From Pseudomonas pergaminensis (GTDB taxonomy: Bacteria; Pseudomonadota; Gammaproteobacteria; Pseudomonadales; Pseudomonadaceae), in assembly GCF_024112395.2 (NCBI RefSeq), contig NZ_CP078013.2:5674501-5738500 (forward strand): DNA of 64,000 nucleotides, in the 5' to 3' direction. The position numbers were made by a program, and so were the translations under genes. Shown in pieces: positions 43,536 through 54,429 of this stretch. The notes below the pieces were generated by a model that had not been told where the DNA came from, did not search any database, and saw only the letters and a program-made list of their open reading frames with translations. Numbering within the stretch: the stretch's first letter is position 1; each line of letters opens with the position of its first letter.

Positions 43536-45974
43536 TCAGGTCGGCTTGGCTTCGGCCAGGGCCTGTTGTGCCAGCTCCTTTTCGGCCTCCTTCAGGTCTT
43601 CCTCGCTGATCATCTCGGCAATAGCACGCAACCGCTCCACCACGCGCGCATTCACCGAGCCTTCCGGGAATTGCCCCTCGGCATCCGGCTCACCCGCCGG
43701 CTCGCCCACCAGCAGGCTCAACGCTTCATCCGCCTGACGCACGGCATAGATATGAAACTGCCCGGCACGCACGGCCTGCAACACCTTCTCATCAAGCATC
43801 AGCGTGGCCACGTTGGCCTGGGGAATGATCGCCCCCTGCTCACCCGTCAGCCCGCGAGCTTCACACAGGCGGAAAAAGCCTTCGATCTTCTCGTTGACCC
43901 CGCCCACGGCCTGCACTTCACCAAACTGGTTGATCGAACCGGTGATGGCAAAACACTGCTTGAGCGGCGTTTTCGACAGGGCCGAGATCAAGGTGCACGC
44001 CTCGCCCAGGGACGCACTGTCGCCATCCACGTAGCCGTAGGACTGCTCCAGCGCGATGCTCGCGGAAATCGCCAACGGGAATTCCTGGGCATAGCGGCTG
44101 CCCAGGTAACCCGTGAGGATCATCACGCCCTTGGAGTGGATCGGCTGGCCGAGGTTAACCTCGCGCTCGATGTCGACAATACCGCTGCCGCCTGGGTACA
44201 CCGTGGCGGATATCCGCGCCGGCACGCCGAAGGCCGAATCACCGACCTCCAGCACCGTCAGCCCGTTGCACTTGCCGACGGCGGCACCCGCGGTGTCGAT
44301 CAGGATGACCCCGGCGAGCATGTCGTCGAGAATCCGCGCGGACACCCGCCCAGTGCGCGTGGCCTTGGCCTTGAGTGCGCGTTCGATATGGCCGGCGTCG
44401 GTCATCTCGTCACCCGCCAGGTGGCGAATGAAATCCGCCTCGCTGACCAGTTGGAACAAGTCACCAATACGCGCCGACAAACGCCCCTGGTGCTCGGCCA
44501 GGCGTGCGCTGTAGGTCGCCAGCCGCGCCACCGCGTCCGACGTCAGCGGCGCCATGCCTTCCTCCGACGTACGGGTTTTGAGCAACTGGGCAAACTGCTC
44601 CAGGCTTTCGTCGACCATCGGGATATCTTCGTCGAAGTCCACCAGCACCCGGAACATCTCCTGGAAGTCCGGGTCGGCGTCCTGCAACGCGTAGTACAGC
44701 TGGCGCGAACCGATGATGATCACCTTGACCTGCAACGGGATCATCTGCGGGTTGAGAGTCACGGTGGCCAGGCGGCCAAGCTCGCCCAGCGGCGATTCCA
44801 TTTTCAGCTTGCGCGACTGCAGGGAACGCTTGAGGGCGTCCCAGACAAACGGCTCGCCGAGCATTTTTTCGGCTTCCAGGATCAGGAAACCGCCATTGGC
44901 ACGGTGCAGGGCGCCGGGGCGCAGCTGCCGGTAGGTGGTGTAGAGCGCGCCCTGGTCGGTGCTGTATTCGATACGGCCGAACAGGTTGTCGTAGGTCGGG
45001 TGCGGTTCAAACACCACCGGTGCGCCACCGTTGACAGGATGGCCGACCACCAGGCTGGGGCAGTACTGTTCCTCGAGCAGCTTGCGCGCCTGGGCGTCAG
45101 TCTTGGCGTCGTCGACCAGTTGCTCGACCACGGTTTTGAGCAGGTACACCTGCATAGCCTGCAGGTAACCGCAGACGGCGGCGTTTTCCGCGTACTTTTC
45201 CGACAGCGGCGCCAGCAACGGCTGCAGGGCCAGGGTGATGGTTTCTTCGTTGAACTGGCGCAGTTGGTTGTTGGACTCGCGTTTCCACTGCGGCAGGCTC
45301 GCCAGTTCTTCGTTGAGGCGTTCTTCGAGCTCGGAAATATCCGAGTGGAAGCGCTCGCGGTCGGCTTCCGGCAACTGCGAGAACTCGGCCTCGTCCAGCG
45401 CCTTGCCGTCGAGCATCGGCGTGAATGCGATGTTGGAGCTATCGCGGTACAGCGCCACGTCTTTATCCAGGGCCAGGCGTTCGATCACGTCCAGGGCCTT
45501 GTCGTAGCGCTGGTTGAACGCCCGGTCGATGGCGCTTTTGCGCTGTTGATACGTCGGGTGCTCGAAGACCGCCGGGAAGGTGGCCACCAGGTTGTCGACC
45601 AAACCGTTGATATCGGCAATGAACGCCGCTGCCGCGCCGCCCGGCAATTCCAGGGCACGAGGCTCGCGAGGCTCATCGAAATTATTCACATAGACCCAGT
45701 CCGCCGGGGTCTGCAGGCGCTTGCCTTCGGCCTTCAGGTAACGTTTGACGAACGAAAAGCGGCCGGTACCCGGCTCGCCCATGACAAATACGTTGTAACC
45801 GGGGCGTGGCATGGCCACACCGAACTGCAAGGCTTCAACCGCACGTTCCTGGCCAAGCACACCGCGAAAGGGCTCCAAATCATTGGTGGTCGAGAAGCTG
45901 AACTGTTCAGCGGAGAAAGGGCGAGTCAGCGCTTCGGGCGCTAGACGCAAGCTGGCAGCAACAGGATCAGGCAT
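43536..45974 (-). CDS. Lon-like ATP-dependent protease (AAA_32/Lon_C type)
   Basis: This 812-residue protein has an N-terminal AAA domain whose P-loop reads GEPGTGRF, with Arg where Lys is usual. A long helical region interrupts it, then FLILEAEKMLGEPFVWDALKR, and a C-terminal Lon protease domain. The catalytic Ser lies in DGDSASLGEAC and the Lys in GVNEKIEGFF. It lacks the Lon substrate-binding N-domain, so it is not Lon itself. A protein-quality role is likely; substrates are unknown. The PAO1 counterpart is probably PA4576. Confidence 0.92.
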   Translation of the reverse strand: MPDPVAASLRLAPEALTRPFSAEQFSFSTTNDLEPFRGVLGQERAVEALQFGVAMPRPGYNVFVMGEPGTGRFSFVKRYLKAEGKRLQTPADWVYVNNFDEPREPRALELPGGAAAAFIADINGLVDNLVATFPAVFEHPTYQQRKSAIDRAFNQRYDKALDVIERLALDKDVALYRDSSNIAFTPMLDGKALDEAEFSQLPEADRERFHSDISELEERLNEELASLPQWKRESNNQLRQFNEETITLALQPLLAPLSEKYAENAAVCGYLQAMQVYLLKTVVEQLVDDAKTDAQARKLLEEQYCPSLVVGHPVNGGAPVVFEPHPTYDNLFGRIEYSTDQGALYTTYRQLRPGALHRANGGFLILEAEKMLGEPFVWDALKRSLQSRKLKMESPLGELGRLATVTLNPQMIPLQVKVIIIGSRQLYYALQDADPDFQEMFRVLVDFDEDIPMVDESLEQFAQLLKTRTSEEGMAPLTSDAVARLATYSARLAEHQGRLSARIGDLFQLVSEADFIRHLAGDEMTDAGHIERALKAKATRTGRVSARILDDMLAGVILIDTAGAAVGKCNGLTVLEVGDSAFGVPARISATVYPGGSGIVDIEREVNLGQPIHSKGVMILTGYLGSRYAQEFPLAISASIALEQSYGYVDGDSASLGEACTLISALSKTPLKQCFAITGSINQFGEVQAVGGVNEKIEGFFRLCEARGLTGEQGAIIPQANVATLMLDEKVLQAVRAGQFHIYAVRQADEALSLLVGEPAGEPDAEGQFPEGSVNARVVERLRAIAEMISEEDLKEAEKELAQQALAEAKPT

Positions 45975-46241
45975 CGGGCTTCCTTACATCAGGCGGGGCA
46001 GATGACGGCATTCTGGCTCCCGGTTACGCACCCTGGCAAGGCGCGCTTGTGGGAAAGCATAGACAGGGGATGCGTCCTACAAAAAAAACGCAACAACTCT
46101 GATTGTTTTATAAAAACACACGGAACCCTTGGAACGTGCCTAAACTCCAAACTGCGCGGGTTGGACTAATAACCGATCCCTAGGGCGCTATGAAGTGCCT
46201 GAACCCTTGTCCATTGGTTTGCACACAAAGAGAACAAAGCT

Positions 46242-46730
46242 ATGAAACGGATCCTTCTCGGTACTCTCTTCACCGTCGTCTCCCTCAATGCAATGGCAGA
46301 AGCACCAGGTGGCCCGAACTGCGGTTGGGGCAACATGTTGTTTGAAGGCCAGCGCGGTACTCCAGCTCACTTCCTGGCCTCCACCACCAACGGTACTTCG
46401 GGTAACGCCACCTTCGGCATGACCTCGGGCACCAACGGTTGCAGCACCAACAGCGCCCTGACCTACGGCGGCAAGTCCTGGATTGCCATGAATGGCATGA
46501 TGAACGAGCTGTCCGAAGACATGGCCAAGGGTAACGGCGAAGCGCTGACTACCTACGCTGTGGTACTGGGCGTTGCACCAGAAGATCGCGAGCACTTCGC
46601 TGCCGTGACCCACGAGCACTTCCAGCAAATCTTCAGCAAGGCTGACGTGACCGCTGATGACGTGCACAACAACACCATTGCTGTACTGAAAAGTGATGCC
46701 CGTCTGGCGAAATACGCTACCCAGGCTTAA
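46242..46730 (+). CDS. DUF3015 family secreted protein
   Basis: This 162-residue protein has a signal peptide (MKRILLGTLFTVVSLNAMAEA) followed by the DUF3015 pattern GPNCGWGNMLFEGQ, MTSGTNGCSTN and NELSEDMAKGNGEAL. Two Cys are placed to form one disulfide. The function of the family is unknown. GAACCC-N17-TCCAAA about 120 bases upstream faintly resembles an AlgU promoter. A clear terminator follows. Confidence 0.88.
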   Translation: MKRILLGTLFTVVSLNAMAEAPGGPNCGWGNMLFEGQRGTPAHFLASTTNGTSGNATFGMTSGTNGCSTNSALTYGGKSWIAMNGMMNELSEDMAKGNGEALTTYAVVLGVAPEDREHFAAVTHEHFQQIFSKADVTADDVHNNTIAVLKSDARLAKYATQA

Positions 46731-46740
46731 GCTCGACCAG

Positions 46741-46773
46741 CCCGCGCCTACCAAGGCGCGGGTTTTATTTTTG
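46741..46773 (+). terminator. Terminator of the DUF3015 gene
   Basis: CCCGCGCC-TACCAA-GGCGCGGG forms a perfect 8-bp stem, followed by TTTTATTTTT. Confidence 0.92.
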
Positions 46774-46822
46774 GACCCGCCTCCTCCTTGGGTCTTTATT
46801 ATTTCCGACTTAAGTTGCCCCT

Positions 46823-48676
46823 ATGCTCAAACGCTTTGCCTGGATGGCACTCTTTGCCTGCGCTCCGCTGTACGCGGCCCCGCATCTTGATGATCAACGT
46901 TTGCAGCAATTGGCCAACGATCCGTTCTGGCTGTCCCTCGGCCATTACGAAGCCGGCAAGATCAGTGGCTGGCGCAGCTATGTCAGCGACAAGAAATTCT
47001 TCCTCGCAGCCGACGGTGCCCACCACCCGGATGCCGAGCTCAAGGCTACCGTTGACGCGCTCTACGCGCCGGCCAGCCTGGGTGAAAAACACGCCCAATG
47101 CGCCTACCCCGCACGTACCCGCTGGCTCAAGGATCAGTTGCACCTCACTGACCTGCCCGCCGTGGACTGCACAGAATTCAAGCAATGGTTCAAGGACGTC
47201 GCCCCCCACAGCGCGGTGATGATCTTCCCGGCGGCTTACCTCAACAGCCCGTCGTCGATGTTCGGCCACACCCTGCTGCGCATCGACCAGGCCGATGTGC
47301 AAAGCAACAACACCGCCCTGCTCAGCTATGCGATCAACTTTGGCGCCTACATCGAAGGCTCCGACAACAGCATCCTCTACGCCTGGAAAGGCCTGATGGG
47401 CGGCTATCCCGGCCTGTTCGCCCTGGTGCCTTACCAAGAGAAGCTGTCGGAATACCGCAGCCTCGAAAACCGTGACCTGTGGGAATACCGCCTCAACCTC
47501 ACGCAGGTCGAGACCGAGCGTATGGTCGAGCACGTGTGGGAACTCAAGCAGATCCAGTTCGACTACTTCTTCTTTGACGAAAACTGCTCCTACCGCTTGC
47601 TGGAACTGCTGCAAGTGGCACGTCCCGGCCTGCGCCTGACCGAACAGTTCCCGCTCACGGCCATCCCGACCGACACGGTCAAGGCCGTGAAAGATGCCGG
47701 CCTGGTGGAGAAAATCGACTACCGGCCCTCCCGTGAACGCGAACTGCTGGAACGCGCCAAGCCGCTGGACAGCGACGAGCAGCAATGGGTACTGAAGGTC
47801 AGCGACGACCAGAAGCAATTGCAAGAGCCGGCCTTCAAGGCCCTGCCCCGCGACCGCCAGGCCCTGATCATCGACGCCGCCTACCGCCTTGGCCGCTACC
47901 GCGCCAACGGCCTGGAACGCGACACCGAACGCTCCCAGCGCAGCTTCGAACTATTGCGCGCGATCAACCAGAACCCGGCGCCCGACCTCAAGATCACGCC
48001 CCCTGGTCTCCCGGAAAACGGCCATGAATCGCGCACCTGGCAGGCCGGCATCGGTACCCGGGGCGACAAGGCCTTCGGCGAATACGGCCTGCGCATGGCC
48101 TATCACGACCTCAACGACAACGCCGAAGGTTTCCCCCTTGGCGCACAGATCGAGATCCTGCAGATGAAACTGCGCCAGTACGAAGGCAACCACTGGCAAC
48201 TGCAGCAACTGGACCTGGCCACCATCCGCTCCCTGACCCCGCGCAACGCCCTGCTGCAGCCGTGGTCATGGCAAGTCACCGGCGGCCTGGAGCGGGTACC
48301 GGGCAAGCACGACGACGAAACCCTGGTCGCCCACGTCAACGGCGGCGCCGGCGGCACCTGGCAACTGCGCGACGACATGCTCGGCTTCGCCCTCGGCACC
48401 GTGCGCGTGGAACACAACAACGACTTCAACGAAGCCATCTCCCCAGCGGCCGGCTTCAACACCGGCGTGCTGTGGAAAAACCCATTGGGCAATCTGAGCC
48501 TGGAAGCCAAGGGCGACTTCTTCACCAACGGCGAAGTACGCCGCAGCATCAGCCTCAACCAGCAGTGGGAACTGTCCCGCAACCTGGGCCTGCGCCTGAG
48601 CGCACAGCGCGAGTACAGCCATTTGTCGACACCGGTCAATGAAGTGATGCTGGAAGTGAAGTGGTATCACTACTGA
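46823..48676 (+). CDS. DUF4105 (Lnb-like periplasmic) protein
   Basis: This 617-residue protein has a signal peptide (MLKRFAWMALFACAPLYA) and a DUF4105 domain. Family motifs are SPSSMFGHTLLRI (about residues 145-157), with the conserved His, and the FFFDENCSYRLLELL region with a conserved Cys. These residues fit the NlpC/P60-like thiol fold proposed for DUF4105 and Lnb lipoprotein acyltransferases. The C-terminal half looks like an outer-membrane beta-barrel of alternating segments. The exact reaction is not known. Confidence 0.85.
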   Translation: MLKRFAWMALFACAPLYAAPHLDDQRLQQLANDPFWLSLGHYEAGKISGWRSYVSDKKFFLAADGAHHPDAELKATVDALYAPASLGEKHAQCAYPARTRWLKDQLHLTDLPAVDCTEFKQWFKDVAPHSAVMIFPAAYLNSPSSMFGHTLLRIDQADVQSNNTALLSYAINFGAYIEGSDNSILYAWKGLMGGYPGLFALVPYQEKLSEYRSLENRDLWEYRLNLTQVETERMVEHVWELKQIQFDYFFFDENCSYRLLELLQVARPGLRLTEQFPLTAIPTDTVKAVKDAGLVEKIDYRPSRERELLERAKPLDSDEQQWVLKVSDDQKQLQEPAFKALPRDRQALIIDAAYRLGRYRANGLERDTERSQRSFELLRAINQNPAPDLKITPPGLPENGHESRTWQAGIGTRGDKAFGEYGLRMAYHDLNDNAEGFPLGAQIEILQMKLRQYEGNHWQLQQLDLATIRSLTPRNALLQPWSWQVTGGLERVPGKHDDETLVAHVNGGAGGTWQLRDDMLGFALGTVRVEHNNDFNEAISPAAGFNTGVLWKNPLGNLSLEAKGDFFTNGEVRRSISLNQQWELSRNLGLRLSAQREYSHLSTPVNEVMLEVKWYHY

Positions 48677-48700
48677 CCGGAACCTGGCGACGATCAACAG

Positions 48701-48790
48701 GTGGGAGCGGGCTTGCTCGCGAATGCGCAGTGCCAGTCACTGGAAACTTGGGCTGATACACCGCATTCGCGAGCAAGCCCGCTCCCACAC
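48701..48790. repeat. REPIN, GAGCGGGCTTGCTCGCGAA type
   Basis: GTGGGAGCGGGCTTGCTCGC and its exact inverted copy flank about 40 bases. It is the same sequence type as the unit at 43,423 and lies between the DUF4105 gene and the chorismate mutase gene. Confidence 0.92.
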
Positions 48791-48847
48791 TGATCGCCCT
48801 GTATTCAAATACATCGCATGGCCTATCCAACCAGGAGCTCAACCAAC

Positions 48848-49147
48848 ATGGTCGTTAACTGCACTACCCTTGGAGAAGTCCGAAACAATATCGACCGCGT
48901 CGACGAGCAAATCGTCACCCTCCTGGCAGAGCGCGGCCGCTACGTGTCACAAGCGGCGCGTTTCAAGAAAGATGCTGAAAGTGTCAAGGCTGCGCAACGA
49001 GTTGAGCAGGTGATTGACAAGGTGCGGGAGTTGTCCAACGCAGCGGGCGCCAACCCCGAGGTCACGGAGCAGGTGTATCGCGCGATGATTGCGGCGTTTA
49101 TCCAGCAGGAATTGGCGGAGCATTCTGCACTGCTAGGCACTGCTTAA
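48848..49147 (+). CDS. Monofunctional chorismate mutase, AroQ/PchB-like
   Basis: This 99-residue all-helical protein fits the AroQ fold (EVRNNIDRVDEQIVTLLAERGRYVSQAARFKKD). Expected active-site residues R and K appear in helix 1 and in RFKKD. It would convert chorismate to prephenate, or act as an isochorismate-pyruvate lyase-like relative. AGGAG lies ten bases before this ATG; an earlier ATG at 48818 lacks a good site. No other aromatic pathway gene adjoins it. Confidence 0.85.
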   Translation: MVVNCTTLGEVRNNIDRVDEQIVTLLAERGRYVSQAARFKKDAESVKAAQRVEQVIDKVRELSNAAGANPEVTEQVYRAMIAAFIQQELAEHSALLGTA

Positions 49148-49273
49148 CCTGGAGAAGCCGGCTCCTGCAAATTTTGGATTTGCCCACGCCTTTCTCACCT
49201 CCCTTTCACACCGCCCCGACAAATCCCCTTCTAGACTCTCCCTATCAGCCGTGAAACGGCCAGGGAGTACGCC

Positions 49274-49630
49274 ATGTGGCGGTCTGCGGTATTGCTGTGT
49301 GCAGTGATGTGGTTGGCCGGCTGCCAATCGACCCATGAGGAGTTGCTGGCCAAAGGTTACCCACCGGCGTTTGCCGATGGTTTTGATGATGGCTGCAGCA
49401 GTGGTCGCCAGGCGGCGGGGGTGATTACCGGGGAGTTTCGCAAGAACGTGCCGCGGTATCTGAAGGACCGCCAATACGCCGAAGGGTGGGAGGATGGTTT
49501 TCGCCAATGCAAGGCCATGCGCGAGAACGAGGAGTTGCGCGATTACAAGGAGCGCCACTGGGACGACCGTGATCGCGAATGGCAACAGGAGAAAGACCGC
49601 GACGCAGCCCGGGCCTATCGCTCGCAATAG
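49274..49630 (+). CDS. Small lipoprotein of unknown function
   Basis: This 118-residue protein has a short signal peptide with lipobox LAGC (lipidated Cys17). The mature part has GFDDGCSSGRQAAG and YAEGWEDGFRQCK, two matched GxxDG/C segments that may form a disulfide. It ends in a highly charged helix (DYKERHWDDRDREWQQEKDR). I recognise no function. It may be co-transcribed with the GreA/B-like gene 70 bases downstream. Confidence 0.75.
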   Translation: MWRSAVLLCAVMWLAGCQSTHEELLAKGYPPAFADGFDDGCSSGRQAAGVITGEFRKNVPRYLKDRQYAEGWEDGFRQCKAMRENEELRDYKERHWDDRDREWQQEKDRDAARAYRSQ

Positions 49631-49700
49631 GTCGCTTTCAGACATCCATCGAAACTAAAGCGCGGCGACCATGGCCCAAACTCCATAGAGGGAGAACGTC

Positions 49701-51718
<2,018 letters not shown>

Positions 51719-51800
51719 CATCACAGGCAAGCCAGCTCCCACATTGATCGAGCCCATCTGCATCAGCGCGGTCAAATGTGGGAGCTGGCTTGCCTGCGAT
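51719..51800. repeat. REPIN, GAGCTGGCTTGCCTGCGAT type
   Basis: ATCACAGGCAAGCCAGCTCC on the left is mirrored by GGAGCTGGCTTGCCTGCGAT on the right, with about 35 bases between them. It belongs to a different sequence type from the units at 43,423 and 48,701. Confidence 0.9.
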
Positions 51801-51831
51801 GGGTCCACCTCGATCTCCCTGAAAAACACAT

Positions 51832-51863
51832 AAAAAAACGGAGCCCGAAGGCTCCGTTTTTTT
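51832..51863. terminator. Terminator after ettA
   Basis: CGGAGCC-CGAA-GGCTCCG is a perfect 7-bp stem with seven A before and seven T after, so it can work on both strands. It closes ettA on the minus strand. Confidence 0.92.
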
Positions 51864-51876
51864 AAACCAACCCAAA

Positions 51877-53541
51877 TCAGGCCAGTTTTTTGTGCCGTAC
51901 ACGGTGCGGCTGGGCAGCAGCGTCGCCCAAGCGCTTCTTACGGTCCGCTTCGTACTCGGTGTAGTTACCCTCGAAGAACACCGCTTGCGAGTCGTCTTCG
52001 TACGCCAGGATGTGCGTCGCGACGCGGTCAAGGAACCACCGATCGTGAGAGATCACAATGGCAGCGCCCGGGAAGTCCAGCAGGGCTTCTTCCAGGGAAC
52101 GCAGGGTTTCAACGTCGAGGTCGTTGGACGGTTCGTCGAGCAGCAACACGTTGCCGCCCTCTTTCAGGGTCAGGGCCAGGTGCAAGCGACCGCGCTCACC
52201 ACCGGACAGGTCCTTGACGAACTTCTGCTGATCGCCGCCCTTGAAGTTGAAACGACCGACATAAGTACGCGACGGGATTTCATAGTTGCCGATGCGAATC
52301 TGGTCGGAGCCGTCGGAAATCTGCTGGAACACGGTCTTGCTGCCGTCGAGGTCGTCGCGGCTCTGGTCCACACAGGCCAGTTGCACGGTTTCGCCGATCT
52401 CGATGCTGCCGGAGTCCGGGGTTTCCTTGCCCATCAGCATGCGGAACAGCGTGGATTTACCCGCACCGTTACCACCGATAACGCCGACGATCGCGCCTTT
52501 TGGCATGGAGAAAGACAGGTTGTCGATCAGCACGCGGTCGCCATAGCCTTTGGAAACGTTCTTGAACTCGATGACCTTGTCACCCAGGCGCGGACCGGCC
52601 GGGATGTAGATCTCGTTGGTTTCGCTGCGCTTCTGGAATTCCTGCGATTGCATTTCTTCGAAGCGCTGCAGACGTGCCTTGGATTTGGACTGGCGGGCCT
52701 TGGCGCCTTTGCGCACCCACTCCAGTTCTTCCTTCATGGCTTTTTCATGGGCCGATTGCTGCTTGGATTCGGCAGCCAGACGGTCGGACTTGGCTTCCAG
52801 CCAACCGGAGTAGTTGCCCTCGTAAGGGATACCGGCGCCACGGTCGAGCTCGAGGATCCAGCCGGCAACGTTGTCCAGGAAGTAACGGTCGTGCGTGATT
52901 GCAACCACGGTGCCCGGGAAATCGTGGAGGAAATGCTCCAGCCAGGCGACGGAATCGGCGTCCAAGTGGTTGGTCGGTTCGTCGAGCAGCAGCATGTCCG
53001 GGGCCGACAGCAGCAGGCGGCACAGGGCCACACGACGCTTTTCACCACCAGACAAGTGTTCGACCTTCGCGTCCCACGCCGGCAAGCGCAGCGCGTCGGC
53101 AGCGACTTCCAGCTGGCGCTCCAGGTTGTGACCGTCGCCGGCCTGCAGGATGGCTTCGAGCTTGGCCTGTTCGGCGGCGAGCTTGTCGAAGTCGGCATCC
53201 GGTTCGGCGTAGGCGGCGTAGACCTCGTCCAGGCGCGCCTGGGCGTCCTTGATCACGCTGACGGCCTCTTCGACCACTTCACGCACGGTTTTGGCCGGGT
53301 CCAGCTGAGGCTCTTGCGGCAGGTAGCCGATGTTCAGCTCGGGCATCGGGCGGGCTTCGCCTTCGAACTCGGTGTCGACGCCGGCCATGATTTTCAGCAA
53401 CGTGGACTTACCCGAACCGTTGAGGCCGAGCACGCCGATCTTGGCGCCTGGGAAAAAGGACAGCGAAATATTTTTCAGGATTTCCCGCTTCGGAGGGACA
53501 ACTTTACCCAGCCGATGCATGGTGAAGACGTATTGAGCCAA
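51877..53541 (-). CDS. ettA: Energy-dependent translational throttle protein EttA
   Basis: This 554-residue ABC-F ATPase binds the ribosomal E site and gates early elongation according to ATP/ADP. Two ABC domains are visible: first Walker [10 protein letters not shown] with [10 protein letters not shown], second GGNGAGKST with [12 protein letters not shown]. Both have Walker B LLLDEP(T/S)N. The charged interdomain linker ([22 protein letters not shown]) is present. There are no membrane segments. Length and motifs match EttA rather than Uup or YheS. Confidence 0.97.
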   Translation of the reverse strand: MAQYVFTMHRLGKVVPPKREILKNISLSFFPGAKIGVLGLNGSGKSTLLKIMAGVDTEFEGEARPMPELNIGYLPQEPQLDPAKTVREVVEEAVSVIKDAQARLDEVYAAYAEPDADFDKLAAEQAKLEAILQAGDGHNLERQLEVAADALRLPAWDAKVEHLSGGEKRRVALCRLLLSAPDMLLLDEPTNHLDADSVAWLEHFLHDFPGTVVAITHDRYFLDNVAGWILELDRGAGIPYEGNYSGWLEAKSDRLAAESKQQSAHEKAMKEELEWVRKGAKARQSKSKARLQRFEEMQSQEFQKRSETNEIYIPAGPRLGDKVIEFKNVSKGYGDRVLIDNLSFSMPKGAIVGVIGGNGAGKSTLFRMLMGKETPDSGSIEIGETVQLACVDQSRDDLDGSKTVFQQISDGSDQIRIGNYEIPSRTYVGRFNFKGGDQQKFVKDLSGGERGRLHLALTLKEGGNVLLLDEPSNDLDVETLRSLEEALLDFPGAAIVISHDRWFLDRVATHILAYEDDSQAVFFEGNYTEYEADRKKRLGDAAAQPHRVRHKKLA

Positions 53542-53702
53542 AATGTGGACCTCATGAAAAAGTGAGAACAGGCCTACGTAGCGTCATGGCGCTGTACATA
53601 GCATTGCGAATCCTCAAGGTTAACCTAAGTGACCGAGCGTATCGAAATCTATCTGTTAGATTAGCTGGCCATCCCCCTCAGCGGCTCCAGGAAACACCCT
53701 CC

Positions 53703-54314
53703 ATGCTCAGCGTCATGTCTGCACTCGGGTTGCTGCTATTAATGCCGGGCCCCACCAATACGCTGTTGTTGCGCTCGGGATTACTCGCCGGCTTCAAGCG
53801 CGCCTGGCCACTGAGCCTTTTGGAGTGCCTGGCCTACCTGCTGCAAATATCCTTTTGGGGCTACCTGCTCGGCCATCTGGGTGACAGCGCGCCCTGGGGC
53901 CTGAAGCTGGTGCAGTTCGCGTCGGTCTGTTATTTGATCAGGACCGCCTACCTGCTGTGGTGCAATCCCGACGAAACACTCAAATCAGCGCCTGAAGCCC
54001 GCGTCTCCAGGCTGCATTTCTTTTTGCTGACGCTGATCAACCCCAAGGGTTTGCTGATCGTTTCGTTTATCGTGCCGCTGCAGACGTTTGCCGACGTGGC
54101 CCTGTATATGCAGTTCGTCGCGCAATTCACCCTTGTGGTGGTGCCGGTTGGGTGTGTCTGGGTGTTGTTTGGCGCCCGCATCAAACGGGGCGGTTACGCC
54201 TGGTTGACGCCGCACACGATCAACCGCACGGCCTCTGTGGTTATCGGCCTCTTCACGCTGGCAATCCTGACTCGGCTGGCGGACAGCCTGATCCACACCG
54301 GCGGCGTGCTTTAG
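53703..54314 (+). CDS. LysE-family amino-acid exporter
   Basis: This 203-residue inner-membrane protein of the LysE/RhtB family has about six hydrophobic segments. The family motif appears early as LMPGPTNTLLLRSGLLAGFKRAWP, and LTLINPKGLLIVSFIVP lies in the middle. The start ATG 53703 gives the usual N-terminus; the frame upstream to 53562 is probably leader. The substrate is unknown. Confidence 0.88.
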   Translation: MLSVMSALGLLLLMPGPTNTLLLRSGLLAGFKRAWPLSLLECLAYLLQISFWGYLLGHLGDSAPWGLKLVQFASVCYLIRTAYLLWCNPDETLKSAPEARVSRLHFFLLTLINPKGLLIVSFIVPLQTFADVALYMQFVAQFTLVVVPVGCVWVLFGARIKRGGYAWLTPHTINRTASVVIGLFTLAILTRLADSLIHTGGVL

Positions 54315-54429
54315 TCCCGCCAGGCGGGGCTGGCACTTTGCCACAAGTCAAGGCATGCTAGCCGCCCTCCGGGCGTCCGGCTTATAGTGCACGTCGCGCG
54401 CCAGTCCAGCCAAACCGCAGGATCACAGC

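Noticed and set aside
43566..45944. 792-codon open frame opposite the Lon-like gene
   Set aside because: It is antisense to a clear Lon-like protease and has no motif of its own.
46120..46150. AlgU-type promoter before the DUF3015 gene
   Set aside because: GAACCC-N17-TCCAAA only partly matches GAACTT and TCTGA, so it is mentioned in the gene entry but not listed as a site.
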